Positions 17,003 through 27,213 of a DNA stretch of 54,973 bases are shown here, one piece after another. Each line of letters opens with the position of its first letter. Positions within the stretch are counted from its first letter, which is position 1. The notes beneath the pieces are model-generated. The model saw only the letters and a list, made by a program, of their open reading frames with translations, did not search any database and was not told where the DNA came from. The stretch covers positions 1-54,973 of the forward strand of contig DFEB01000013.1 in the NCBI GenBank assembly GCA_002368605.1, given 5' to 3'. Position numbers and translations under genes: made by a program. The stretch is from Treponema sp. UBA3813. Lineage in GTDB: Bacteria > Spirochaetota > Spirochaetia > Treponematales > Treponemataceae.

Positions 17003-18734
17003 CGAGATTTCCGGCCTGCTTCTGCTAAAAAAACAAGCCGGAAAAACAAGTTTCTCTTCTCTTTCTTCAGTTAAGCGCGCTCTTGGAACCACGAAAGTCG
17101 GTCACACGGGCACGCTTGATTCCTTTGCCGACGGACTTTTAGTTGTCCTTGTCGGCCATCTTACCCATTTAGTTCCCCATATCACAAATTTTGACAAATC
17201 TTACCGGGCCTTAATCGAATTTGGCTCAGAGACAGATACCTTAGATCCCACTGGTCAAATTATAAAAAACGGAAAAATCCCCACAAAAGAAGAAGTTCTT
17301 GCCGTTTTGCCAAGTTTTTTGGGTGAAATTGAACAGATTCCCCCGGCTTACAGCGCCCTTCATGTTGACGGAAAGAGGGCTAGTGATTTAGTCCGGGAAG
17401 GAAAAAGCGTTGAGCTTAAAGCCCGTAAAATCACGATTTCTTCTATAGAATTGCTTGATTTTTATGAGAATTTTGCCCTTATCGAAGTTTCCTGCTCAAA
17501 AGGAACTTACATCCGCTCCCTTGCGCGGGATATTGCCGAAAAATGCGGTACTGTGGCTCATTTAAAAGAGTTGCGGCGCACTAGGGTTGGGCCCTTCAGT
17601 CTTGAAGTTGCCCTTGACGAGGATCATATTTCTTCTGAATCCCTTATTCCCATGACGGCGGATTTGGCATCTCGCTGCGGCATGGACAATTTCCTTCTTT
17701 CAAGCAAGGCCGTACCTGATTTTAATAATGGCCGACCTTTGCGTTCGTCGGCCTTTGTCCGCGATTTTAATTCTGATTCTTCAAAAAAGGAAATCGCTGT
17801 TTTTTATCCTGATTACAAATTTGCAGGGGTTATTACCCGTTCTTTCCTCAATAATCGCGAAAAATTTTCTTACGGATTTGTGATTCATTCCGAGCCGAAA
17901 ATGAAAATCTATTCATGGGAACAAATCGCTCAGGGAAAATTCAATCCTGAATTTCGAGATAAAGGCGTTTCCCTTACCATCGGAAGTTTTGACGGATCCC
18001 ATTTAGGCCATCGCGCGCTTTTTGAAGCGGTTCTTTCCCAAAAAGAGAAGGGGCTTGTTCCCGGCGTGCTCACATTCACGAAATCTCTCAGAGGATATAA
18101 AAATCCTAAAGAGTATGAGGGGGATGTGGTTTCCCTTTCGCAAAAAATTGAAAATCTGAAAGAAGCGGGCTTTGAATTTGCCGTTATCGTTGACTTTTCT
18201 TCGGATTTCGCTAAAATTGAAGGACATGATTTTCTTTCTTTGCTGGTAAGGAATTGCGGCCTCAAGTATCTTGCTGAAGGCACTGATTTCCACTGCGGCT
18301 ACAAAGGCTCTACCGGTATGGAAGATATCAAAAAATATGCAGAAGAGCTTGCTTTTTCGGTCGATACTGTTCAATCGGTAATCCTTGATGGTGAGAGGGT
18401 TTCTTCTTCCCGAATCCGAAAATGCATTCTTGCAAAAGAATTCGCTCAGGTCAAAACCATGCTCTTAAAGCCCTTTGAGCTTGATTGCACTGGCTGGGCA
18501 TGGAAGCGTGAGGGAGAAAGGCTCATTTCTTCTGTAAAAAAAGGCGCGCAGCTCTTGCCGCCCAATGGAAATTACTCAGTCCGGGTGATTTTCGCTGATT
18601 TTTGTCAAAAAACTGGTGAAGCACAAAACGACCGTGCTGCCATATCTGATTGTACATTAGAGAATGGGAATCTTCGCCTCGCATTCTCTGATAATTTAAT
18701 CAGTGGCTTTGTTCGGTCAGTTCAGTTCTTATAA
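16983..18734 (+). CDS. Fused tRNA pseudouridine-55 synthase (TruB) and FAD synthase
   Basis: A 583-residue two-enzyme fusion. Residues 1 to about 300 are TruB, which makes pseudouridine 55 in tRNA: KVGHTGTLDSFADGLL holds the catalytic Asp46, and SYRA and GTYIRSLARDIAEKCG are present. Residues from about 307 (an internal Met, MKIYSWEQIAQ) to 583 match the FMN adenylyltransferase part of RibF: TIGSFDGSHLGHRALF with the HxGH motif, EGTDFHCGYKGSTG and SSSRIRKCI. The riboflavin kinase domain that normally follows is reduced to about 100 residues, retaining PPNGNYSVRV but lacking the GRxxGxPTxN motif, so kinase activity is doubtful. In most bacteria truB and ribF are separate, often neighbouring, genes. 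The reading frame is open across the joint. Confidence 0.92.
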   Translation: MKKKANNEISGLLLLKKQAGKTSFSSLSSVKRALGTTKVGHTGTLDSFADGLLVVLVGHLTHLVPHITNFDKSYRALIEFGSETDTLDPTGQIIKNGKIPTKEEVLAVLPSFLGEIEQIPPAYSALHVDGKRASDLVREGKSVELKARKITISSIELLDFYENFALIEVSCSKGTYIRSLARDIAEKCGTVAHLKELRRTRVGPFSLEVALDEDHISSESLIPMTADLASRCGMDNFLLSSKAVPDFNNGRPLRSSAFVRDFNSDSSKKEIAVFYPDYKFAGVITRSFLNNREKFSYGFVIHSEPKMKIYSWEQIAQGKFNPEFRDKGVSLTIGSFDGSHLGHRALFEAVLSQKEKGLVPGVLTFTKSLRGYKNPKEYEGDVVSLSQKIENLKEAGFEFAVIVDFSSDFAKIEGHDFLSLLVRNCGLKYLAEGTDFHCGYKGSTGMEDIKKYAEELAFSVDTVQSVILDGERVSSSRIRKCILAKEFAQVKTMLLKPFELDCTGWAWKREGERLISSVKKGAQLLPPNGNYSVRVIFADFCQKTGEAQNDRAAISDCTLENGNLRLAFSDNLISGFVRSVQFL

Positions 18735-18767
18735 GCCAGGAAAATTTTATTTTTTAAGGAGTAAGTA

Positions 18768-19037
18768 ATGGCACTTACAAAAGAAACAACAGCTGCTGTA
18801 GTCAGCAAATTCGGCGCAAACGAGGCCGACACAGGTAACACACGAGTTCAGATTGCTCTTCTCACTGAGCGAATCAAACAGCTCACAACACACACTCAGA
18901 ACTTCCCGAAAGACACAAACTGCAAACGCGCTTTGCTCAAAGTCATCGGTGCTCGCCGCTCTCTTCTCAAATATCTCCAGAGAAAAGACCTCGAAGGCTA
19001 CCGTGCACTTATCAAAGAACTCGGCCTCCGCAAATAA
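18768..19037 (+). CDS. rpsO: 30S ribosomal protein S15
   Basis: Primary-binding protein of the 16S rRNA central domain, 89 residues, the standard length. The helices LTKETTAAVVSKFG, GNTRVQIALLTERIKQLTTH and GARRSLLKYLQRKD are all recognisable. AAGGAG lies at good distance before the ATG. It sits directly before pnp, as in most bacteria, where the two are co-regulated. Confidence 0.97.
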   Translation: MALTKETTAAVVSKFGANEADTGNTRVQIALLTERIKQLTTHTQNFPKDTNCKRALLKVIGARRSLLKYLQRKDLEGYRALIKELGLRK

Positions 19038-19053
19038 GTCTCGGAGGTGAGAA

Positions 19054-21159
19054 ATGGCTATTAATCGAGTAACTTACAAAATCGGTAACGAAGAACTTAT
19101 TCTCGAAACAGGAAAACTCGGCAAACAGGCTAACGGTTGTGTCTACGCTCAGTATGCTGGAGCCGCAATCGTTGCTACAGTTTGTTGTTCTTCTGAAGTA
19201 AAAGAAGGCTTGGACTTCGTTCCGGTAACAGTTGAATACAACGAAAAATACTATGCCGCCGGCAAAATCCCTGGCGGTTTCATCAAACGCGAAGGACGAC
19301 CAAAGGACAAGGAAATCTTGGTTTCCCGCCTCATTGACCGACCTATGCGCCCTCTCTTTGAAGTAAGCTTTGGCCGTGAAATCCAGATTGTTCCGACTTG
19401 TGTTTCATCAGACGGAATCAATCCGCCGGATATTCTGGCTGTAATCGCTTCAAGTGCGGCAGTCTCAATTTCTGACATTCCTTTCCATGGCCCGGTTGCC
19501 GCTGCCCGCGTCGCTTACATTGACGGCGAGTATGTCATCAATCCGACATTCCAGCAGCAGGAAAAGGCTCAGCTTGAAATCGTAGTTGCCGGTACAAAAG
19601 ACGGCTTTACTATGGTTGAGGGTGGCGCAAATGAAGTCTCAGAAGACATCATGCTTGGCGCTCTCGAAAAGGCTCAGGGCTTCATCACGGCAATGTGTGA
19701 ACTCCAGGAGCAGCTTGTTGCTAAATGCGGCAAGGAAAAGCTTCCTCTCGCTCCTCTTAATGTTGAGCTTGAGAATAAAGAAGCAATTATTGCTGAGGCA
19801 ACTCCTCTTCTCGAAAAGGCTTGTTTTCAGGACGGCAAAATGAACCGAGGAAAGGCAATTTCTGAGGTTAAAAAACAGGTCGTTGCAAATCACGCAGAGC
19901 AGCTTTCTGACGAAATCCAGAAAAAGCTCTTCGATGCTTGCTTCGATGACATTCAGTACAATTTGCTCCGTAAGTCAATCCTTGACAAAGGTTTGCGAAT
20001 TGACGGACGCAAATGCAACGAAATCCGCCCAATTACTTGTGAGGTCAATGTCCTGCCGCGGCCACATGGCTCGGCTCTCTTCACTCGTGGCGAAACTCAG
20101 TCTCTGGCTGTCACCACTTTGGGAACTGCCCTTGACGCACAGGTTCTTGACGACATCGACGGAGAGCGAAGCGAAAACTTCATCCTCCACTACAACTTCC
20201 CGCCATATTCTGTTGGCGAGACTGGCCGCCTTACCACAGGCCGCCGCGAAATCGGTCACGGAAACTTGGCTCGCCGCTCGCTCGCTCCGATGATTCCTCC
20301 AATGTCAGAATTCCCCTACACAATCCGTGTGGTTTCTGAAATCTTGGAGTCAAACGGCTCATCTAGCCAGGCTTCAACCTGTGGCGGCTGTCTTTCACTC
20401 TTGGCAGCTGGCGTTCCAATGAAAAAGATGGTCGCTGGTATCGCAATGGGCTTGATTACAGAGCCAGAGGGCGACAATCCTTACGGCCGCTACGAGATTC
20501 TTTCTGACATTTTGGGTGAGGAAGATCACTTGGGCGACATGGACTTCAAGGTTGCCGGTACAAAAGACGGTATCACTGGTTTCCAGATGGACATCAAGAT
20601 TGCCGGCGTTACCACTGAAATCATGAAAAAGGCTCTTGCTCAGGCAAAAGAAGGCCGCTTGCACATCCTGTCAATCATGGAGAAGTGCATCGATAAGCCT
20701 CAGCCAATCAGCCCCTTTGCACCGAAAATCCTCACCATGAAGATTGCTCCCGATAAGATCGGTGCTCTCATTGGTCCTGGCGGAAAGAACATTAAGGCTC
20801 TCTGCGCTCAGTACGGCGTTACAATCAACACTGAGGACGACGGAACTGTTCAGATTTACGGCAAAACCGGAAAATCTGCGGAAGAAGCAAAAATTGCTGT
20901 CAAAGGCATCTGTGAGGATCCTGAGGTCGGCGTAATTTACAACGGAACTGTCAAAAGAATCATGGAATTCGGCGCATTCGTTGAAATCTTGCCGGGAAAA
21001 GAAGGCCTCTGTCACATCTCAAAACTTTCTCGCGGTCGCGTAGAAAAGGTAACTGATGTGCTCAAAGAAGGCCAGCAGATTCCTGTTAAGCTCCTTGAAG
21101 TCGACAAGCAGGGTCGCCTTAATCTTTCTTACATCGACGCAATCGAAGCTCAGAAATAA
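19054..21159 (+). CDS. pnp: Polyribonucleotide nucleotidyltransferase (PNPase)
   Basis: Trimeric 3'-5' phosphorolytic exoribonuclease for RNA turnover. The 701-residue protein contains two RNase PH domains (first with GGFIKREGRPKDKEILVSRLIDRP, second with RPHGSALFTRGETQSL and VVSEILESNGSSSQASTCGG), a linker, a KH domain (IGALIGPGGKNIKAL) and an S1 domain (GTVKRIMEFGAFVEILPGKEGLCHIS). All are complete. CGGAGGTGAG gives a strong ribosome binding site. It is the last gene before a strong terminator, so it closes the rimP-nusA-infB transcript. Confidence 0.97.
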   Translation: MAINRVTYKIGNEELILETGKLGKQANGCVYAQYAGAAIVATVCCSSEVKEGLDFVPVTVEYNEKYYAAGKIPGGFIKREGRPKDKEILVSRLIDRPMRPLFEVSFGREIQIVPTCVSSDGINPPDILAVIASSAAVSISDIPFHGPVAAARVAYIDGEYVINPTFQQQEKAQLEIVVAGTKDGFTMVEGGANEVSEDIMLGALEKAQGFITAMCELQEQLVAKCGKEKLPLAPLNVELENKEAIIAEATPLLEKACFQDGKMNRGKAISEVKKQVVANHAEQLSDEIQKKLFDACFDDIQYNLLRKSILDKGLRIDGRKCNEIRPITCEVNVLPRPHGSALFTRGETQSLAVTTLGTALDAQVLDDIDGERSENFILHYNFPPYSVGETGRLTTGRREIGHGNLARRSLAPMIPPMSEFPYTIRVVSEILESNGSSSQASTCGGCLSLLAAGVPMKKMVAGIAMGLITEPEGDNPYGRYEILSDILGEEDHLGDMDFKVAGTKDGITGFQMDIKIAGVTTEIMKKALAQAKEGRLHILSIMEKCIDKPQPISPFAPKILTMKIAPDKIGALIGPGGKNIKALCAQYGVTINTEDDGTVQIYGKTGKSAEEAKIAVKGICEDPEVGVIYNGTVKRIMEFGAFVEILPGKEGLCHISKLSRGRVEKVTDVLKEGQQIPVKLLEVDKQGRLNLSYIDAIEAQK

Positions 21160-21183
21160 AAGCTGATTTGCACCTGAAGTGCA

Positions 21184-21207
21184 CCCCACAGAAATGTGGG
21201 GTTTTTT
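21184..21207 (+). terminator. Intrinsic terminator after pnp
   Basis: CCCCACA (21184-21190) and TGTGGGG (21195-21201) form a 7-bp GC-rich stem with a GAAA tetraloop, followed by six T residues. It ends the long translation operon. Confidence 0.92.
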
Positions 21208-21224
21208 ATTTTCCAATTCTAAGC

Positions 21225-21230
21225 TATAAT
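21225..21230 (+). promoter_or_regulatory. -10 element of dut (leaderless layout)
   Basis: A perfect TATAAT ends 8 nt before the dut ATG at 21239, and no Shine-Dalgarno sequence is present. The -35 region falls in the T tract of the pnp terminator and is only AT-rich. Confidence 0.55.
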
Positions 21231-21238
21231 TTAGAAAT

Positions 21239-21691
21239 ATGAGTATAACTAATAAAGTTGAGATTAAGTGTCTTGCTTCTCAGGGTGCAATTGTTCCTGA
21301 GTATAAGACAAGCGGGGCTGCAGGAGCCGATGTATGTGCCTATCTTTCTGAAGATGTCGTGATAAAAAAAGGCTGTCGCGCAATGATTCCCACTGGGCTT
21401 TGTTTTTCAATTCCTCAAGGTTTTGAAATTCAAGTTCGTCCTCGTTCAGGCTTGGCCGCGAAAAATGGCGTAACTGTTCTTAACACTCCCGGAACAATTG
21501 ATTCAGATTACAGGGGCGAAGTAAAAGTCATACTTATCAATCTCGGAGATGAAGACTTTGTCGTTAAAAATGGTGACCGAATTGCGCAAATTGTAGTTGC
21601 TCCAGTGACCATCGGCTTATTCCAGCTTGTCTCTGAACTTGATGAGACTGAACGAGGAAGTGGCGGATTTGGCTCTACTGGTAAAAACTAA
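21239..21691 (+). CDS. dut: Deoxyuridine 5'-triphosphate nucleotidohydrolase (dUTPase)
   Basis: Trimeric enzyme that hydrolyses dUTP to dUMP and keeps uracil out of DNA. The five motifs appear in order in 150 residues: [39 protein letters not shown] and the Gly-rich C-terminal arm [10 protein letters not shown]. The message is probably leaderless because TATAAT lies 8 nt before the start. It is followed after 6 bases by the lptF-like gene and probably shares its transcript. Confidence 0.96.
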   Translation: MSITNKVEIKCLASQGAIVPEYKTSGAAGADVCAYLSEDVVIKKGCRAMIPTGLCFSIPQGFEIQVRPRSGLAAKNGVTVLNTPGTIDSDYRGEVKVILINLGDEDFVVKNGDRIAQIVVAPVTIGLFQLVSELDETERGSGGFGSTGKN

Positions 21692-21697
21692 AACAAG

Positions 21698-23122
21698 ATG
21701 CTGGGGATTATCTGGAAGCTGCTAGGCTTTCTTTCAGAAAAAAAAGCAGACTATCTCAAAAAAGTAAGGCGATTACGAGCTTTATATCCCGTAAAAAGAA
21801 TTTTTGTCTCTATTATTTATTACCGAAGAACATGGCTTCGCAGTAATGCAAAAAAACAACTTGAGGAATACTGTCGCCTTATTGCTTTTAAATACAGTGA
21901 ATTTAATTTTTTAAATACTGCAGCCCATTACCTGTCTTTATTTGCCAAAAAATGTCACCTTGAAAAGGCATCGCTCTATATCGGCGACTCGATGCAGGAA
22001 GATACTGGAATAAACAGGCATGTTTTTTTCAGATATATAATGAAAGAACTTTTTTTATATTTTTTTATTGCCTTTTTGTTCTTTTTTATGGTTTTTTTTG
22101 TTAATCAAATCCTTCTTGCCGCAAAGGATATTCTTGGAAAACATGTACATGTCGTGTATGTATTGCGCCTCATCGCTTATTCTCTTCCTATGGTTATTGC
22201 GCAGTCGGCGCCTTTTGCCACTCTTGTTGGATTCCTTATGTGTCTAGGTCGATTGGCTTCTGAAAATGAAATCCTTATTTTTAGGGCGAGCGGACTGAGT
22301 TATCGTATTATTTTCCGACCTGTTCTTATTCTTGGTTTTTTGATTTCTATTGCTTCTTTTTTTGTAAATGACTATCTTCTTCCGCTTGGAAAAATAAATT
22401 ACAATAAATTGTATCGTTCGATTATCACATCAAATCCTGCGGTTGAACTTGAGCCCCATTCAATCAAAAGGACGAATGACAAGACCTTGGTTATCGGAGA
22501 TGTTTCTGGTGAGAATGTCAGCGACCTTATTTTTTTTGATACAGATGAAGAGGGTGGTCAGCGGATAATTGTTGCGGATGATTCCCTTGTCAAAAAGTCA
22601 ACGATTCCTGGCGTTCTCATGAGATTGCTGATGAATGATGCGAGTGTCCTTATGTTTGAAAAAAACAAAAAAAACAATTATGAAGTTCTTACTTCGCAGT
22701 CTGTCGAACTGAATATTTTTGAGTCTTCCCTTATGGAAAACGATCATATTATCATTCCTGGTGAGATGACCTCTTACGATTTATACAAGGAGATAAAAAT
22801 TTTGCGTCAGGATTCTGAAGCCAGCGAAAAAAAGAAAAATCGTTATAATCTTGAAATGGCAAAAAAATTCTCCGTTCCATTTGGCTCGGTTTTCTTTGCC
22901 CTTTTGGCTATGCCTTTGGCCTTGATTTTTGGAAAACATAATGGGCAGACAATTGGGCTTATAATCGGTCTTTTTATTTCTGTTTTGTATTGGGCTGTTA
23001 GTATCGTAGGTCAAATTTTCAGTTCTAGAACTGGTATGTACGGAGTGTCTGTAATGTGGCTTCCGAATCTGATAATATTTTTTACCGGAATCATCTTTTA
23101 TATGAGGCTGCTTCGTAAATGA
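21698..23122 (+). CDS. LptF/LptG (YjgP/YjgQ) family permease with N-terminal extension
   Basis: Inner-membrane permease subunit, 474 residues. The family moves lipopolysaccharide or related glycolipids from the inner membrane toward the outer membrane with the LptB ATPase. From about residue 105 (FFRYIMKELFLYFFIAFLFFFMVFF) it follows the YjgP/YjgQ pattern: three N-terminal membrane segments with PMVIAQSAPFATLVGFLMCLGRLASENEI, a periplasmic beta-jellyroll part and three C-terminal membrane segments. The first about 100 residues are an extra basic, helical, soluble-looking domain that typical LptF lacks. No good internal start with a ribosome binding site explains it away. It overlaps its partner by 4 bases. 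The cargo in this organism is unknown. Confidence 0.88.
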   Translation: MLGIIWKLLGFLSEKKADYLKKVRRLRALYPVKRIFVSIIYYRRTWLRSNAKKQLEEYCRLIAFKYSEFNFLNTAAHYLSLFAKKCHLEKASLYIGDSMQEDTGINRHVFFRYIMKELFLYFFIAFLFFFMVFFVNQILLAAKDILGKHVHVVYVLRLIAYSLPMVIAQSAPFATLVGFLMCLGRLASENEILIFRASGLSYRIIFRPVLILGFLISIASFFVNDYLLPLGKINYNKLYRSIITSNPAVELEPHSIKRTNDKTLVIGDVSGENVSDLIFFDTDEEGGQRIIVADDSLVKKSTIPGVLMRLLMNDASVLMFEKNKKNNYEVLTSQSVELNIFESSLMENDHIIIPGEMTSYDLYKEIKILRQDSEASEKKKNRYNLEMAKKFSVPFGSVFFALLAMPLALIFGKHNGQTIGLIIGLFISVLYWAVSIVGQIFSSRTGMYGVSVMWLPNLIIFFTGIIFYMRLLRK

Positions 23123-24189
23123 AAATTGTTGAATATCTCTTTCGAAAAGTGATTCCTCTGTTTATAGGCGCCCTTGTTTTTTTTGCCCTTGTCCTTGTTC
23201 TGGTTGATTTAATGATGAATCTATGGAGTTTTATATCAAATGCTGTACCCGGAAAGACTGTTTTTCGGATTATGGCTTTGTATATTCCTAAGTGCCTGTG
23301 GTATGCGACTCCTATTGCCGTCCTTTTTGCCGTATCCTACACTTTAAGTGATTTGTATGCGAACAATGAGTTGATTGCTATTTTTGCATCGGGAATTTCT
23401 TTATTACGCTTCACAGCTCCCTTGCTTATCTTTGCTTTTTTAATGAGTTTTGCCCTTTTTTTCTTTGATGATAAAGTTGTCGTTCCTACTTATGCCAAAA
23501 AAACAGCTGAGCAGGAAATGGTTTTGAAAGGAGACAAGGATTTAAACAATGATAAAATCGTCATTCTTAGCGAGAATGGAAATGTTGCATACAAGGCTGA
23601 ATATTACGATGACGATGCGAAAAAACTTATATCTCTTTTTGTTGTTTTAAGGAATACTGATAAGACTCTGAATGCTGTCATTCATGCGGATTCTGCCTCT
23701 TGGCGTGATGGAAAATGGATTTTATCTGGGGCTGTGCAATACAAAAAAAGTGATGATGGCATAAGGGCAGAACCTGTATCAGTTGAAAATCTTGAGCGAC
23801 TTACGGAGGTTCCTGAAACTTTTCAAAATAATGTAATCAGTGTTGAGACGGTTGATTCTGCCACTGCGAAAGTCTATATCGAGCATTTGCAAAAATCAGG
23901 TTTGCCATTCGCAGAGCCACTAAGCCTTTACTACAAGAAATTTTCATTTCCTTTTATCCTGTTCATAGTCGTTTTTTTATCGGTTGGGTTGAGCGGTAAG
24001 ACTCGGAAAAATGTTATGCTCACAAGTCTGGCTTTTTGTATAAGCGCGGCTGTTTTGTTTTATATCACGCAAATGATAACGATGCTGCTTGCAAAGTTTG
24101 AATATATATCTCCTTTTTCTGGTGCCTGGTTCCCTGTCTTCATGTTCATCATAATAGCGGCGGTATTTTTACGATATGCTAGAACTTAA
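23119..24189 (+). CDS. LptF/LptG (YjgP/YjgQ) family permease
   Basis: Second permease subunit, 356 residues, of normal family length. It has an N-terminal membrane segment (FRKVIPLFIGALVFFALVLV), the conserved LWYATPIAVLFAVSYTLSDLYANNELIAIFASG stretch, a periplasmic beta-rich part and three C-terminal membrane helices. The ATG overlaps the stop of the preceding permease gene (ATGA), so the two are made together and probably form the heterodimer known for LptF and LptG. Which of the two corresponds to LptF and which to LptG is assigned by order only. Confidence 0.88.
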   Translation: MKIVEYLFRKVIPLFIGALVFFALVLVLVDLMMNLWSFISNAVPGKTVFRIMALYIPKCLWYATPIAVLFAVSYTLSDLYANNELIAIFASGISLLRFTAPLLIFAFLMSFALFFFDDKVVVPTYAKKTAEQEMVLKGDKDLNNDKIVILSENGNVAYKAEYYDDDAKKLISLFVVLRNTDKTLNAVIHADSASWRDGKWILSGAVQYKKSDDGIRAEPVSVENLERLTEVPETFQNNVISVETVDSATAKVYIEHLQKSGLPFAEPLSLYYKKFSFPFILFIVVFLSVGLSGKTRKNVMLTSLAFCISAAVLFYITQMITMLLAKFEYISPFSGAWFPVFMFIIIAAVFLRYART

Positions 24190-24213
24190 TTAAACATCAT
24201 TTCTGGCACTTGA

Positions 24214-25419
<1,206 letters not shown>

Positions 25420-25436
25420 AAACGGGAAATGATTAA

Positions 25437-27053
25437 ATGAAAAGAGCGGTTTTATTTTTGACAGGATTTTTTCTCATTGGAAGTGCTTTTGCACAGGAGG
25501 CTGATTTTGACGCTGTTTCCGGGGCGGATGCACCAGCGGAAGAGAGCGCAAAAAAATCTCTGGGCGAGAAACTTGCGGGGGTGAGCGATGTGCCTTCTGC
25601 AAAAAGACCAAAATCTCCTGACTCTGATAAAGTCGCTGAACTCAATAATACAGACCCCGAAGCCAATGAAAAAAACGGCGACATCCTAAAATTCGGTCTT
25701 GAAGAGGATATTTCTGAGCTTTTGGATACCATGACCAAAAACAAAGATGTCCGCTTTGTCAATGAAGTCTACGATTTGTTTCAGGAGACAAAATCCCTTG
25801 CCTTACGGGAAAAAATCCTCAATTATTTTAAAACTATCGAAGACCCCTGCCTTGAAGATTACGCCGTCATGGTTTTGAACGACCCTTATGACGAAAAATC
25901 TTCTACAGTAAATGCCTGTTTCTCTTACATTCAGATGGCAAAAACAAAAGAGGCTTCTCCTGCGGTTATCACTTTGCTTGAAAGCGACAATGAGGAATAT
26001 TTTACCGGAGCTCTTGAGACTCTTGGAAAAATCGGCGGGGCGAATGAAGCCCTTTACATAACCGAATATCTGGAGCGGGATGATTTGACCGTTGCCCAGC
26101 GGCAGAGTCTTGTCCGCGTTTTGGGGCAGCTCCATGCCCTGGAGACCTATGACAAACTGGTGGAATATGCCGAAGATAAGGATGAAAATGCCTTTGTCCG
26201 CATGTACAGTGCCGAAGCAATCGGTGTAATGGAAAAGCCTGAGGCCGAGGAAGTCCTTGTTGATTTGTTTGAGGACGAGAATCCGAATCTAAGACAGTAT
26301 GTGATTAAGGGAATCAAGCATTTTAAGAATAAAGAAGCTGATGATATTTTGATTCAGGGCTTGAAAGATTCTCACTACAAAGTCCGGCAGGAAGCAATCA
26401 CTGCAATTAAAGAAAACGATGTCAAAACTGCCGATGAGTATTTAATCTATCGCGCTAAAAATGACCCGGTGCAGGTCGTCAAAAACGACTCTATCACCGC
26501 TCTTGCAAAGCTCAACACTTCAAAGGGAAATGAATATCTTCTTTCTCAGATTACCGAAAAGAAAGTTCCTGACGCACAGAAGTCCCGCGTGGCGAAAGTT
26601 CTCCTTGAAGAGGGGCGGGGCGTAAGTGAAATCGTTGCTCTTGCCCAAGAAACTGTCAAAGACGACAAACGAAAGCAGCTCCGTTACGCCTTGGGAAAAG
26701 AAATGGCAAAATACGAAAATTCTGCCTTCGCCGATGTTACCCTGGAATATCTTAAAAGCAAGGATAATTCTACCACAGGAACAGGCCTTGATATGTGGGC
26801 GAGAGGGCGTTATTCAAACTGTAATGATGAAGTGAATGCCCTGGCAGACAAAGCAGACCTTAACGCAAAAAATAAAAACCAGCTGGCAATCAAGGCTGCC
26901 CGCCTGCTTGGACGGGATTTGGACAAACAGACAGAAGCCAAAGACAAGGAGCGGGAAGAAGCTGATGCCGCCAAAAAAGCAAAAAAAGATACGAAAAAAA
27001 CGCCGAAGCCAGAAGTAAGTGACCCTGGTGCGGGAATCGGTGACGCAAAGTAA
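25437..27053 (+). CDS. Exported HEAT-repeat protein
   Basis: Protein of 538 residues with a clear signal peptide (MKRAVLFLTGFFLIGSAFAQ, cleavage after AFA). The body from about residue 90 to 450 is built of alpha-helical HEAT-like repeats of about 30-35 residues (for example AVITLLESDNEEYFTGALETLGKIGG and SAEAIGVMEKPEAEEVLVDLFEDENPN), a protein-interaction scaffold. The C-terminal 50 residues are highly charged (KDKEREEADAAKKAKKDTKK). No enzyme motif is seen. It likely works in the periplasm as a binding platform. It lies close behind tgt but with no obvious functional link. Confidence 0.8.
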   Translation: MKRAVLFLTGFFLIGSAFAQEADFDAVSGADAPAEESAKKSLGEKLAGVSDVPSAKRPKSPDSDKVAELNNTDPEANEKNGDILKFGLEEDISELLDTMTKNKDVRFVNEVYDLFQETKSLALREKILNYFKTIEDPCLEDYAVMVLNDPYDEKSSTVNACFSYIQMAKTKEASPAVITLLESDNEEYFTGALETLGKIGGANEALYITEYLERDDLTVAQRQSLVRVLGQLHALETYDKLVEYAEDKDENAFVRMYSAEAIGVMEKPEAEEVLVDLFEDENPNLRQYVIKGIKHFKNKEADDILIQGLKDSHYKVRQEAITAIKENDVKTADEYLIYRAKNDPVQVVKNDSITALAKLNTSKGNEYLLSQITEKKVPDAQKSRVAKVLLEEGRGVSEIVALAQETVKDDKRKQLRYALGKEMAKYENSAFADVTLEYLKSKDNSTTGTGLDMWARGRYSNCNDEVNALADKADLNAKNKNQLAIKAARLLGRDLDKQTEAKDKEREEADAAKKAKKDTKKTPKPEVSDPGAGIGDAK

Positions 27054-27116
27054 GTTTTTTTTTCACTATTCCAAACTGTTTTTTAACAATTCCTTTTTTT
27101 TTGAGTGATTTTTTAT

Positions 27117-27144
27117 TTGACAATTTGAATTTTCGTTTTAGAAT
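27117..27144 (+). promoter_or_regulatory. Promoter of the ABC importer lipoprotein gene
   Basis: TTGACA (27117-27122) and TAGAAT (27139-27144) with a 16-nt spacer. The transcript would have a leader of about 65 bases before the TTG start at 27214. The gap 27054-27116 before it is AT-rich with several T runs, one of which may terminate the upstream transcript. Confidence 0.75.
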
Positions 27145-27213
27145 AGAAATTGAACGAATAAATAATCTCCGGTTAAATTGCTGCTAATCGGACAAAATAA
27201 AGGAGGTATTATT

